A program made the translations under genes and the position numbers. The notes beneath the pieces are model-generated. The model ran no database searches. It was not told where the DNA came from and saw nothing but the letters and a program-made list of their open reading frames with translations. 64,000 nt of DNA from JAFNAG01 sp963824985 (GTDB lineage: Bacteria; Acidobacteriota; UBA6911): the NCBI GenBank assembly GCA_963824985.1, contig CAWGRQ010000037.1, positions 1-64,000 on the forward strand. The letters are read 5' to 3'. This document shows, piece after piece, positions 27,256 through 35,954 of the stretch (positions within the stretch are counted from its first letter, which is position 1; every line of letters starts with the position of its first letter).

Positions 27256-29235
27256 ATGGCCCCGTCACCTTCTGGTTGGATGCCCAGAAAGGCCTGGTAC
27301 GCGGTGATGATGGTGAGGCTGTGTTGGAACTCGTCATCCTTCACCGGCCAGCCCACCGCGCCGACGCTGGCAGATACGGTAGACCTGGCCCTGACGGCGT
27401 CGCACACCGGGACCTTCTCGATCGGGCAGACCGGCGTTCTGACCCTGGCCGTCAATAACATCGGCCGGAAGGCAACCTCCAGCCCGTTGGTGTTGACCGA
27501 TATTCTTCCGGAGGGCACTTCCTATCAATCAGCCTCCGGAACGGGCTGGGAGTGTCAGGCCGATGGCCGGGTGGTCACATGCAGCTATCCCGGCACCCTG
27601 GCGCCCGGAGGAGCGACGATCGTCAATCTGGATGTTCGCGTCACGGCGACCCCATCGACTCTGGATCCAAGCCTGGGCGCGGAACACCTGGCCTCGATAC
27701 AAACGAATGGCGAGGCGGACTTCCTGAATAACGGCATCGTCGATTTCATCGTGCTCCCACCGGCCGCCAATCATCAGGTGTTTCTGACTTTGCCGGGTGG
27801 TGGCGCCGTCCCGACTTCTACTATGGGCTCCGCCGGAGAACTGGTCGCGGGGTATGCGGTCGGAACCGTAACGACAGGAACTGCGCCCTATGGAACCGCG
27901 GTATTCAGTTACACGCAGAACGGCATTGTTGTAAGTGAGGTGGGGGTCCCGGCGTCGCCCCCAACCCTGGCCGCCAGGTTTTTCGTGGATACCCGCACGG
28001 GCGTGCGCACGGGGTCCTCAAATGCCACCATCAATATCCTCACGGGATTCGCGGCCGTCAATATGGGATCCACCGGCGCCACCCTCAGTCTAAGATTGCG
28101 CGGCGAGAACGGAAGTCTATTGACCCCGCCGGGAACCATCAGGCTTGCGCGCGGGGAGCACATGGCCAAGTTCCTGGATCAGCTGGCGCCCGATTTTATC
28201 CTTCCGGCGGGATTCATCAACAACGGGTTGGGAACACTGGAAATCACCAGCGATCAGCCGGTATCGGTCCTGGCGCTGCGGCTCACGACCAACCAGCGGG
28301 GCGAGTTGCTGATGACCAGCACGCCGGTCGCCGATCTCTCGCAGCCGGCCCCCGCCGGAGTTCTGTCCTTCCCTCAGATCGCGGACGGCGGCGGCTACCA
28401 GACGACGCTGACGCTGATGAATACTTCGAACGCAACGGAATCCGGGGTCATAGAATTCTTTGACGACACCGGAAGTCCGCTCCCGGTGGGGACAACGAAC
28501 GGCGGCCCGGCCAACAGCCAATTCCCCTACAGCATCCTTGCCGGCGGTTTCCTCCGGCTGGAAACCGATGGCTTACCTCCCGTAGCCAAGGTCGGCTGGG
28601 CGCGGCTGACTCCGGCTGCGGGCACGACCGCGCCGGTCAGCGCGGCGATATTTGGCTTCACGCAGGGGAATGTTCTGGTCACCGAGTCGGGAGTCCCCGC
28701 CGTTACGGCGACGACGCATGCACGGATTTACGTGGACAAGTCCGGAGGCCACGATACCGGACTTGCCGTGGCCAACCCCGGGAACTCGGGCATGCGGATT
28801 ACGGCGACGGCGTTTCAACCGGACGGCGTCACGCCGGCGGGCAATGCCCCGGGGACCATCGATCTGAGCCCGATGGGGCATCTCGCCAGGTTTGCCGGAC
28901 AGTTCATCGACGATTTGCCGGTGGGATTCACCGGGGTGCTGGACCTGTCCTCAACCTCTCCCTTCGTGGCTTTGACTCTGCGGTCTCTGATGAACGCGCG
29001 CGGCGACTTCCTGGTCACGACATTTCCGATCGCGGATGCCAATCAGCCAGCGCCAGCCCCGCTGGTATTCCCCCAGATTGCCGACGGCAGCGGCTATCAG
29101 TCTCAAATTATCCTGCTGAGCACCGGCGGCCCGGCGGCCACGATTACGGTAAATTACCTGGGTAATGACGGGAACCCGGTCGCCATTGGCCGCGCATCCG
29201 GCAATGCGGTCCGGTACGACTCCAGCAAAAAGTGA
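27256..29235 (+). CDS. Extracellular DUF11-repeat protein, likely C-terminal part of the metzincin gene
   Basis: Convincing coding starts near 27350 (PTAPTLADTVDLALTASHTG), not at the nominal start, so the true N-terminus lies in another frame upstream and a second shift near 27340-27355 is implied. First comes a DUF11/CARDB-like beta-sandwich (TLAVNNIGRKATSSPLVLTD). Then two long repeats each with FPQIADG(G/S)GYQ and an element like VSEVGVPA/VTESGVPA, a style frequent in Solibacter-like Acidobacteria. With the metzincin this would be one secreted protease of ~1,080 residues carrying cell-surface repeats. Confidence 0.6.
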   Translation: MAPSPSGWMPRKAWYAVMMVRLCWNSSSFTGQPTAPTLADTVDLALTASHTGTFSIGQTGVLTLAVNNIGRKATSSPLVLTDILPEGTSYQSASGTGWECQADGRVVTCSYPGTLAPGGATIVNLDVRVTATPSTLDPSLGAEHLASIQTNGEADFLNNGIVDFIVLPPAANHQVFLTLPGGGAVPTSTMGSAGELVAGYAVGTVTTGTAPYGTAVFSYTQNGIVVSEVGVPASPPTLAARFFVDTRTGVRTGSSNATINILTGFAAVNMGSTGATLSLRLRGENGSLLTPPGTIRLARGEHMAKFLDQLAPDFILPAGFINNGLGTLEITSDQPVSVLALRLTTNQRGELLMTSTPVADLSQPAPAGVLSFPQIADGGGYQTTLTLMNTSNATESGVIEFFDDTGSPLPVGTTNGGPANSQFPYSILAGGFLRLETDGLPPVAKVGWARLTPAAGTTAPVSAAIFGFTQGNVLVTESGVPAVTATTHARIYVDKSGGHDTGLAVANPGNSGMRITATAFQPDGVTPAGNAPGTIDLSPMGHLARFAGQFIDDLPVGFTGVLDLSSTSPFVALTLRSLMNARGDFLVTTFPIADANQPAPAPLVFPQIADGSGYQSQIILLSTGGPAATITVNYLGNDGNPVAIGRASGNAVRYDSSKK

Positions 29236-29334
29236 TCCGGGTCGGGATGTCGACAATCCGCCCCGGTCCGCGGGTCGATGGTATGATCGCGTTGCCGCAT
29301 GCGTGAATAACTCGTGAAGGAGCCGGCACGCTCC

Positions 29335-30027
29335 ATGAGCCTCGAATTCATCGTCAGCACCGAGGGCCTGGCCAAGACCTACGAAGACCACGGCATTGCC
29401 GTTCAGGCGGTCCGGGGCATCGACATGACGATCGCATCCGGGGAATTTACCGCGGTCGTCGGGCCATCCGGTTCGGGAAAGACCACTCTGCTGAATCTCA
29501 TCTCGGGATTGGACAAACCGAACTCCGGAACCGTCTGGCTGGGGGGCCGCAAGGTATCGGACATGAGCGGAGCGGAGCTGTCCGATTTCCGGCGGGATCA
29601 CATCGGGTTTATTTTCCAGGCGTACAACCTCATTCCGGTGCTGACCGCCGCCGAAAACATCGAGTACATCATGCTGCTGCAGGGCGTGGGGCCATCGGAG
29701 AGAGATCGACGCGTGCAGGCCATCCTGCGCGAAGTGGGACTGGAAGGGCTGGGCGACCGGTTCCCCGCTCGTCTATCCGGGGGGCAGCAGCAGCGTGTCG
29801 CCATCGCCCGCGCCATGGTGTCGAGGCCTTCCCTGATTCTGGCGGACGAGCCAACCGCCAACCTGGACTCCAGGACTGGCAGCGATTTGCTCGACATGAT
29901 GCGCGGGCTCAATCGCAAGACCGGCATGACATTCCTGTTCTCCACTCACGACCGGTTGATCATGGAACGCGCCGGGCGCGTGATAACGCTCCAGGATGGC
30001 AGGATCGTCCATGACTCCGTTCAGTGA
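29335..30027 (+). CDS. ABC transporter ATPase, LolD/MacB type
   Basis: 230 residues. Walker A is GPSGSGKTT, the Q-loop FQAYNL, the signature LSGGQQQR, Walker B LILADEPT and the H-loop STHD. The overall pattern (IDMTIASGEFTAVVGPSGSGKTTLLNL, NLIPVLTAAENIEY) is that of LolD/MacB/FtsE-like ATPases that power lipoprotein or peptide export. No permease (FtsX/MacB type) or membrane-fusion gene is adjacent. The ATG at 29335 is chosen over a GTG at 29314, which lacks a ribosome site. Confidence 0.9.
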   Translation: MSLEFIVSTEGLAKTYEDHGIAVQAVRGIDMTIASGEFTAVVGPSGSGKTTLLNLISGLDKPNSGTVWLGGRKVSDMSGAELSDFRRDHIGFIFQAYNLIPVLTAAENIEYIMLLQGVGPSERDRRVQAILREVGLEGLGDRFPARLSGGQQQRVAIARAMVSRPSLILADEPTANLDSRTGSDLLDMMRGLNRKTGMTFLFSTHDRLIMERAGRVITLQDGRIVHDSVQ

Positions 30028-30326
30028 GAAGCGAAAGGGGCCAATCCGATCAATACCATCAGGACCAGCCCGGCACGTGCCCAGGGCTTCATAGGCGAAG
30101 CCATGAGCAGGGCCATGAGGAGATCGAAAACCACCGGGTTGTCTCCTCATCGACTTGAAAGTCGGTAAGGCGACGAAAGTCAGAATTTCTTGCAAAATGC
30201 CATGGTGCCGATATCTTATTGACATCGACAAGGAATCCATTCACGCCAGACGCCTGTCTACAGTATGATCTAATTTTAGGTGCGCCATTTCCGGATAACG
30301 CTTACATGGAATAGGTAGGAACGGCC
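30028..30326. other. Spacer upstream of glycosyltransferase cluster
   Basis: About 300 bases. On the minus strand 30026-30138 encodes a short hydrophobic peptide (DNPVVFDLLMALLMASP... VLMVLIGLAPFASH) with no ribosome site, which looks like the tail of a lost membrane gene. TTGACA occurs at 30219 without a good -10 at 17 bases. Nothing else is recognised. Confidence 0.35.
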
Positions 30327-31679
30327 ATGCGGATCCTCGCGGTGATCGCTGCCCGGAACGAAGGAGACGTCATCTATCATGTCATTCGCGACTTGATCGA
30401 GAACGGCCTCGATGTTTACCTGATCGATGACGGGTCTATCGACAACACGGTTGCGGAATCGAAACGGTGGCTGGGACGAGGGCTGGCCCACATTGAAACA
30501 ATCCGGCCGGCCGAGACTTCCCGGTATGTGTGGCGTGATCTGCTCGCAAGGAAGGAACTCGTGGCGCGAAACTTGAGTCCGGACTGGTGCCTTCATGCCG
30601 ACGCCGACGAGTTTCGGGAATCGCCGTGGGCGGGGATGACTATGGCCCAGGCCATCGAAGTCGTGGACGCCGCCGGGTACAACGCAATCGACTTCGAACT
30701 GTTCAACTTCAGGCCGACCGCACAATCATTCGTCGCCGGCACCGATGTCCGGAAAGCGCTCCTCCGGTACGAAAAGGGGGCCGAGTGCGACCGAATTCAA
30801 ATCAAGGCCTGGAAACACGATCCGGATCTCCCGGTCGACCTCGTGAGCAGCGGAGGGCATGAGGCCCGGTTCGCGGGGCGGCTGGTTTTTCCGATCCGAT
30901 TCCCGCTCCGTCACTATCCCCTCCGGTCGATCGACCAGATGCGACAGAAACTCGGCCCGGATCGGCGCGACCGTTTCGACGATCTGGAGCGATCGGCGGG
31001 GTGGCACGTGCAGTACGACGCCTTCGACACGGAAGCGACGGCGCTCTGGGATCCGGGCGCCCTTCACGAGTACAATGCCGATGCCGTTCGATTGCAGTTG
31101 CTCGACGCCTACACCCGGCAACCATCCGCTTATGATCGGTACCAGGCCCGCCTGCTCGAAGAACGCGGACGCCTCCGGGATGAACTCATCGCCGAACGCG
31201 CCGATGTGGCCCGCGCCATGCTGGCGGAGGCTGACCGGGCCGGGCAGCTGCGCGCCGCCCAGGCCGCGCTGGCGGAGGCGGCTCTGCGGGCTGCTCAGCA
31301 GGAAATGGCCTTGTCCGGCACTTGCGCCCGGTTGCTGGCGGCGGGTAAGAAGCGCGTATGCATCTGGGGCGCCGGCCACGGAGGCGTCCGGGCGCTGCAG
31401 TTCCTGCGGCATCTCCGCATCCAGGTGCATGCATTCGTGGACAGTGACCCCGGGAAGATCGGGAAGATCGTCAGAAAACATCCGGTGCTGGCGCCGGAGG
31501 CGCTCGGAACCAGGTCCTGGTGTCGTGATGCTACCGCCGTATTGATCGCCTCTACCGCTCGACGGCAGATCGAGGAACACCTGGCGGCCCTGGGGTGGCG
31601 TGACGGCGTCGACTATTTCAGCATCCCGCAGTCCGTGCTGGATCAGTTCACCGGGCTCTCGCGCGTGGCGCGGCGCTGA
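30327..31679 (+). CDS. Family 2-like glycosyltransferase with C-terminal Rossmann-like domain
   Basis: 450 residues beginning MRILAVIAARNEGDVIYHVI. The GT-A part has YLIDDGSIDN near residue 35 and LHADADEF near 90 (DxD site), ending near residue 290. A helical, alanine-rich segment (RAAQAALAEAALRAAQQ) links to a C-terminal domain with RVCIWGAGHGGVRALQF, a Rossmann GxGxxG nucleotide-binding loop, and FVDSDPGK. Such tails are found on glycan-synthesis proteins and may sense or bind a nucleotide. First of three glycosyltransferase genes in a row. Confidence 0.82.
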   Translation: MRILAVIAARNEGDVIYHVIRDLIENGLDVYLIDDGSIDNTVAESKRWLGRGLAHIETIRPAETSRYVWRDLLARKELVARNLSPDWCLHADADEFRESPWAGMTMAQAIEVVDAAGYNAIDFELFNFRPTAQSFVAGTDVRKALLRYEKGAECDRIQIKAWKHDPDLPVDLVSSGGHEARFAGRLVFPIRFPLRHYPLRSIDQMRQKLGPDRRDRFDDLERSAGWHVQYDAFDTEATALWDPGALHEYNADAVRLQLLDAYTRQPSAYDRYQARLLEERGRLRDELIAERADVARAMLAEADRAGQLRAAQAALAEAALRAAQQEMALSGTCARLLAAGKKRVCIWGAGHGGVRALQFLRHLRIQVHAFVDSDPGKIGKIVRKHPVLAPEALGTRSWCRDATAVLIASTARRQIEEHLAALGWRDGVDYFSIPQSVLDQFTGLSRVARR

Positions 31680-31860
31680 CCAGGAGAGTGCGTGCTCCGG
31701 CGGAATCTGAGATTGGAAACGATCATTTCCATGGAGTTTTCCGGCTCAAGCGCCGAAAGCACCGTCGCCGGCTTCCCGCCCGAGGCTGGACCCGGCCCGC
31801 ACCCTTGACGGTTGCGGAAGTCTATCCCCTCACAACGGGGAAGGAGATCAAGGAAACCAG

Positions 31861-32922
31861 ATGAATGCCGGTGACAAGCTCAGCATCATCATGCTGGTTC
31901 ATAACCACATCGCCATGACCCGGCAGTGCCTGGACTCGCTCTCCCACGCGGTGGCTTACCTCGATCACGAAGTGATCCTGCTCGACAACAGTTCCTCTGA
32001 AGATGCGACGCCGTTGCGTGACGGTACCGGCCTGTTCAGGAATCTGCGCTGTTTGCGGAGCGAAGAGAATCTCTCCTTCTCGCGGGGCAACAACCTCTGC
32101 GCGGCTCAGGCAGCCGGGAATTTTCTCCTTTTCCTCAACAACGATGTGTTCCTGAATCCCGGAAGCGTTGAACGCATGCTCGAGTGCCTGCGGGATGGCA
32201 ACTTCGCGGGCATCGTCGGAGGAATGCTGCTCTTTCCGGGAAGAGGTCCGGTCCAACACGCCGGCATGCAGCAAATGTTGTGGGGATTTCCAAGCAACTA
32301 CGGCGTCGGAGCCCGACCGGATGATGAACGCGTCCGTCAGGCGGGGGAGCCATTCGCCTTGACCGGCGCAATGCTGTGCCTGAGGAAGGATGTATTCCGG
32401 ACGGTCGGCGGTTTTGACGAACGATACATCTGGGGATATGAGGACGTGGACATTTGCCTGAAGATCCGGTCGGCGGGGTTGCGTGTGATCTATGAACCCG
32501 GGGCCGCCGGCACACATGTTGAGTCCGCCACCCTCAAGTTGACCCAAAACCAGGACGGACCCGGCAACTATCGCATTTACCGCGAGACCTGGGATCCCGT
32601 TCTCGTGCCTCGCGAGCAGGCTTATCTTCACCGTCTGAAACAACAGGGTATCCGGAGCGTCGCCGTCTTCGGCACCGGGATGGCGGCCCTCGGGCTGTCA
32701 CGAATCCTGAACGACAATGGGATCCGGATTGAAGCCTTCACATCGACCGAAGCCCGAGCCGAGGGGGAGACATTTCTCGACCGGCCCGTTCTTCCTCTGG
32801 CCTCGTTGCGAGAAGTGAAGTTCGACCGCCTGATGGTGGCCTCCCAGTTTTTCTTTGCCGTGGAACCGCTGATCCGCGATCTCGATCCATTGAGGGCGCC
32901 GATTTATCCGGTTCTCATCTGA
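31861..32922 (+). CDS. Family 2 glycosyltransferase (rhamnosyltransferase-like) with Rossmann-like tail
   Basis: 353 residues. LSIIMLVHNHIAMTRQCLDSL and LLDNSSSEDA open the GT-A domain; LFLNNDVFLNPGS near residue 95 is the DxD-type site and WGYEDVDICLKIRSAG the acceptor-side motif, as in WbbL-like rhamnosyltransferases. After residue ~255 a second domain starts with SVAVFGTGMAALGLSRIL, a GxGxxx(G/A) nucleotide-binding loop like the one in the preceding gene. The ribosome site is AAGGAG. A hairpin overlaps its stop codon. Confidence 0.82.
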   Translation: MNAGDKLSIIMLVHNHIAMTRQCLDSLSHAVAYLDHEVILLDNSSSEDATPLRDGTGLFRNLRCLRSEENLSFSRGNNLCAAQAAGNFLLFLNNDVFLNPGSVERMLECLRDGNFAGIVGGMLLFPGRGPVQHAGMQQMLWGFPSNYGVGARPDDERVRQAGEPFALTGAMLCLRKDVFRTVGGFDERYIWGYEDVDICLKIRSAGLRVIYEPGAAGTHVESATLKLTQNQDGPGNYRIYRETWDPVLVPREQAYLHRLKQQGIRSVAVFGTGMAALGLSRILNDNGIRIEAFTSTEARAEGETFLDRPVLPLASLREVKFDRLMVASQFFFAVEPLIRDLDPLRAPIYPVLI

Positions 32923-32940
32923 GCGCTTTCCCGCTCAGAT
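32917..32940. terminator. Hairpin at end of GT2 gene
   Basis: ATCTGAGCG (32917-32925) pairs perfectly with CGCTCAGAT (32932-32940) around the 6-base loop CTTTCC. It overlaps the stop codon. There is no T-run after it, so it is at best an attenuator or mRNA-protecting stem rather than a classical terminator. Confidence 0.45.
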
Positions 32941-33024
32941 GAAACGGGCGATTACCGCCACCGGACAATATCGAGAGCATAGGCATCCATATCCCGGTGG
33001 CCATCGAAGAGAGAACCGCGAATC

Positions 33025-35847
33025 ATGGCGACACCACTGCTGAATGTCATCTGGATCAGGAAAAGCAAGGCGGAAACCCCGGATTGGCCGGCTTTGCGGG
33101 CCTGGCTGGAACAGCAAACCTGCGCTTCTTTCATCGAATGCGTGGTCTGGGATCGAACCATAGGAACGGCCCAACCTCTGTCCGAGCCTGACCGCCTTTG
33201 GCCCGCCCCGGACGGCCGCGCCCTTCTAGCAGGCCTTCCCTGCCGTTACCTCTGTGTTGCCGGCGATGATCTGCTCCGACAGAATGAAACCTATCTCGAG
33301 GAGAACCTGACCGCCCTCCAGTATGGAGCCCTGGCATTCACGGTGAATCTGCGCGGCCAGGCCGATTGGGCCTGGCAGCAGGTCAGAAACGGACGGTTGC
33401 CGGGCTGCCGCGTCTCGCCGCTCATGCGTCAGGTTGTCCGCCGGGATTGCCTGCATCGGGATCTGGGGCTCGATCTTTCCGGATGGATACAGGCGCGCAA
33501 GGGGTTTCCGAGTGTCGCGGGCCGGATCGTGCACCATCTGACAAATCTTGCGGACCCGCCCGAATCGATGCCGTTTGAAGGCGAAATCGTCGGAATGGAT
33601 GCGGAGTCCAGGGTCGAAGGGATGAACATTCTGGTGGCTGCCCGAGGGCCCAAGGAGTGGAGCGCTCCGTTTGCCGGACGCCACCCGGTCGATTCCGTGC
33701 TCTCCGGATTGGAGCAACCATCGGAGCTCCCGACCGCAATCATGGTGCACACCTATCTTGCCGTGGGTGGAGCGGAGCGGATCCATCTCAACATCATCAG
33801 AGAGCTGAAAGACAAGATCCGCTTCATGGTGCTGGGAATCGAGCCTCTCGATCCCGCATTGGGCACGACCGCCGACGAGTTTCGCCAGCTGACCCCCTTC
33901 GTCTATACCCTCCCGGATTTTCTGAATCCGTCCATGAACCTGTCGTTTTTGTGCGGTCTGATCGAGCGTTCCCGCCCCGCCGCCCTCTATATCGCCAACG
34001 GCGCCAACTTCATCTACGACCACCTGCCGGAAGTGAAGCATCGCTTTCCCGAACTGCGGATTGTCAACCAGGTCTACGATCACCACATCGGCTGGATAAA
34101 CCGCTACAATCCGGCCGTGGTTGCGAGTCTGGACGGGCATATTGCGGTGAACCGCAAGATCTGCCAGGCCTATCGGGAAAAAGGCGCCCCGGCTGAGGAA
34201 ATACATCTGATTGAAAACGGCATCATTCCGGAAGAGTTCGACGCCCCGGCCTACGACCACGCCAGGGTTGAATCGATCAAGAGGGAGTTGGGCCTGCCCG
34301 GCGGGAGAAGGATCATCACGTTTGCCGCGCGCATGCACCCGCAAAAGAGGCCATTGGATTTCGTGGAACTCGCGGATCGTTTCGTCCCGGATCCATCGGT
34401 GATTTTCCTGATGATTGGCGATGGACCCGAAGCGGAAGAGGTCGGCCGGATGGTGGCGGGCAAAGGACTCCGGAATCTCTACCGCCGCCCGTTTTACCGC
34501 CCGATGAGCGACATTTATGCGCTCACCGATGTTTATGTGCTGCCGTCCGTCTTCGAGGGCATGCCGATGGTGCTGATCGAGGCGCAGGTCATGGGAAAAC
34601 CGGTGGTCGTCACGGATGTCGGAAACAACCGGGAGGTCCTCGATTTTACCGGGGGCGGGGTGGTAATCGGGGAGGTCGGGGACGTGACCGCGCTTATGAA
34701 TGGCGTGCGCCGAATGCTGGAGTCGCCGCCGGATCCACAAAAGCTGAGAGAGACGGTCCTGTCGCGGTATGACATCGGCATCGTCGCAGAAAATTATCGC
34801 CGGGTGCTGTTGGGCCTGAAGCCGGCATGGGTGCAACCCCGCATGGATCAAGGTGAGGAACACCTGATGCCCAGAGTATCGGTCGTAATTCCCAGCTACA
34901 ATCACGGCGCCTACATTGCCGATGCCGTGTCCAGCGTGTTGTTCCAGTCGGAATCTGATCTTGAACTGATCGTCGTCGACGATGGCTCCGCGGACGACAC
35001 GATGGAAAAGCTGCGCGCCTTTTCCGACCGGCGTCTGCGCATCATCGCTCAGACCAACCAGGGGGCGCACGCCGCCATTAACCGTGGGCTGCGTGAAGCG
35101 TCCGGAGAATTCCTGGCCATCCTCAATTCCGATGACGCCTATCATCCGGACCGGCTGGCCCGGCTGATCGCGGTTCTGGAATCGGAGCCGCGGGTGGGAC
35201 TGGTCGGCTCCTACATCGAGATCATCGACGGCCAGAACCGGACTCTAGGGATAAAGCATGGCTATCATGACTGTCCCCCATGGCCGCTGCGGTTTCCCGA
35301 ACGGAGTTTTCGGGCCGGCCGGGATCTGCGCGCCGCACTGCTTACGGAAAATTACTGGTCGACCACATCCAACTTCGTATTCAGACGCGCGGCCTGCGAC
35401 CGGGCGGGAGAATTCCGGCCGTTGCGATACGCGCATGACTGGGACTTCGCCCTGCGCATGGCCCGCCAGACAAAACTCGAGCTGGTGCCCGAGCCGCTGG
35501 TGCGCTACCGGGTCCATGAGACCAACACGATTCGTGAGAACCGGGTGGGGATGATATTCGAGATCTGCTGGTGTCTTGCGGTGCACCTGCCCCAGCACTT
35601 CCGCGATCCCTGGTTCGGCGAAGCGCCGCTGGCGGAACGCATCGACGGGTTGCGCCATTCGATGTATTCATTCGGCATGGACCATGTAGTCAGCCTGATG
35701 CTGATCCAGGGACTTGCGGATCATCCCGAGGTCGCGCTGAAGCTCCTCGAACCGGACGATCCCTGCCGCTCGGTCTATCTGCAGATCATCGCCGAAGACC
35801 TGGCGCGCCAAACGGAGAACTCCGCTCACTCCAATCCAGCCGGATAA
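33025..35847 (+). CDS. Bifunctional glycosyltransferase: GT4 joined to GT2, with an N-terminal domain of unknown type
   Basis: 940 residues. Residues ~1-230 form a domain I do not recognise. Residues ~235-605 are GT4 (GT-B fold): MVHTYLAVGGAERIHL, AARMHPQKRPLDFVELA and VLPSVFEGMPMVLIEAQ with the catalytic E-x7-E region. Residues ~612-935 are GT2: RVSVVIPSYNHGAYIADAV, LIVVDDGSADD, LNSDDAYHPDRL. Two sugar transfers by one chain are likely, in the same pathway as the two preceding genes. The N-terminal domain may be specific to this pathway. The ATG follows no strong ribosome site. Confidence 0.85.
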   Translation: MATPLLNVIWIRKSKAETPDWPALRAWLEQQTCASFIECVVWDRTIGTAQPLSEPDRLWPAPDGRALLAGLPCRYLCVAGDDLLRQNETYLEENLTALQYGALAFTVNLRGQADWAWQQVRNGRLPGCRVSPLMRQVVRRDCLHRDLGLDLSGWIQARKGFPSVAGRIVHHLTNLADPPESMPFEGEIVGMDAESRVEGMNILVAARGPKEWSAPFAGRHPVDSVLSGLEQPSELPTAIMVHTYLAVGGAERIHLNIIRELKDKIRFMVLGIEPLDPALGTTADEFRQLTPFVYTLPDFLNPSMNLSFLCGLIERSRPAALYIANGANFIYDHLPEVKHRFPELRIVNQVYDHHIGWINRYNPAVVASLDGHIAVNRKICQAYREKGAPAEEIHLIENGIIPEEFDAPAYDHARVESIKRELGLPGGRRIITFAARMHPQKRPLDFVELADRFVPDPSVIFLMIGDGPEAEEVGRMVAGKGLRNLYRRPFYRPMSDIYALTDVYVLPSVFEGMPMVLIEAQVMGKPVVVTDVGNNREVLDFTGGGVVIGEVGDVTALMNGVRRMLESPPDPQKLRETVLSRYDIGIVAENYRRVLLGLKPAWVQPRMDQGEEHLMPRVSVVIPSYNHGAYIADAVSSVLFQSESDLELIVVDDGSADDTMEKLRAFSDRRLRIIAQTNQGAHAAINRGLREASGEFLAILNSDDAYHPDRLARLIAVLESEPRVGLVGSYIEIIDGQNRTLGIKHGYHDCPPWPLRFPERSFRAGRDLRAALLTENYWSTTSNFVFRRAACDRAGEFRPLRYAHDWDFALRMARQTKLELVPEPLVRYRVHETNTIRENRVGMIFEICWCLAVHLPQHFRDPWFGEAPLAERIDGLRHSMYSFGMDHVVSLMLIQGLADHPEVALKLLEPDDPCRSVYLQIIAEDLARQTENSAHSNPAG

Positions 35848-35954
35848 GAGAAGGCGAGGGAAACTTGGGGGAAACTTGGACACCCATTTTTCTGCGGATT
35901 TTTACTTGGCACTTTCCATGAGTCTCCAGTTAGTAATGTCAAGGGAGGTGACCT
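35848..35954. repeat. Left flank of RAYT transposase, with GGACACCCAT inverted repeat
   Basis: Contains GGACACCCATTTTT (35878-35891), mirrored by AAAAATGATGGGTGTCC at 37294-37310 beyond the transposase gene. A direct duplication GGGAAACTTGG / GGGAAACTTGG lies just before it. Ribosome site GGGAGGTGACCT for the transposase is at 35943-35954. Confidence 0.6.

Noticed and set aside
33226..35145. 639-residue open frame opposite the GT4-GT2 gene
   Set aside because: Antisense of a clearly recognised glycosyltransferase; no domain of its own.
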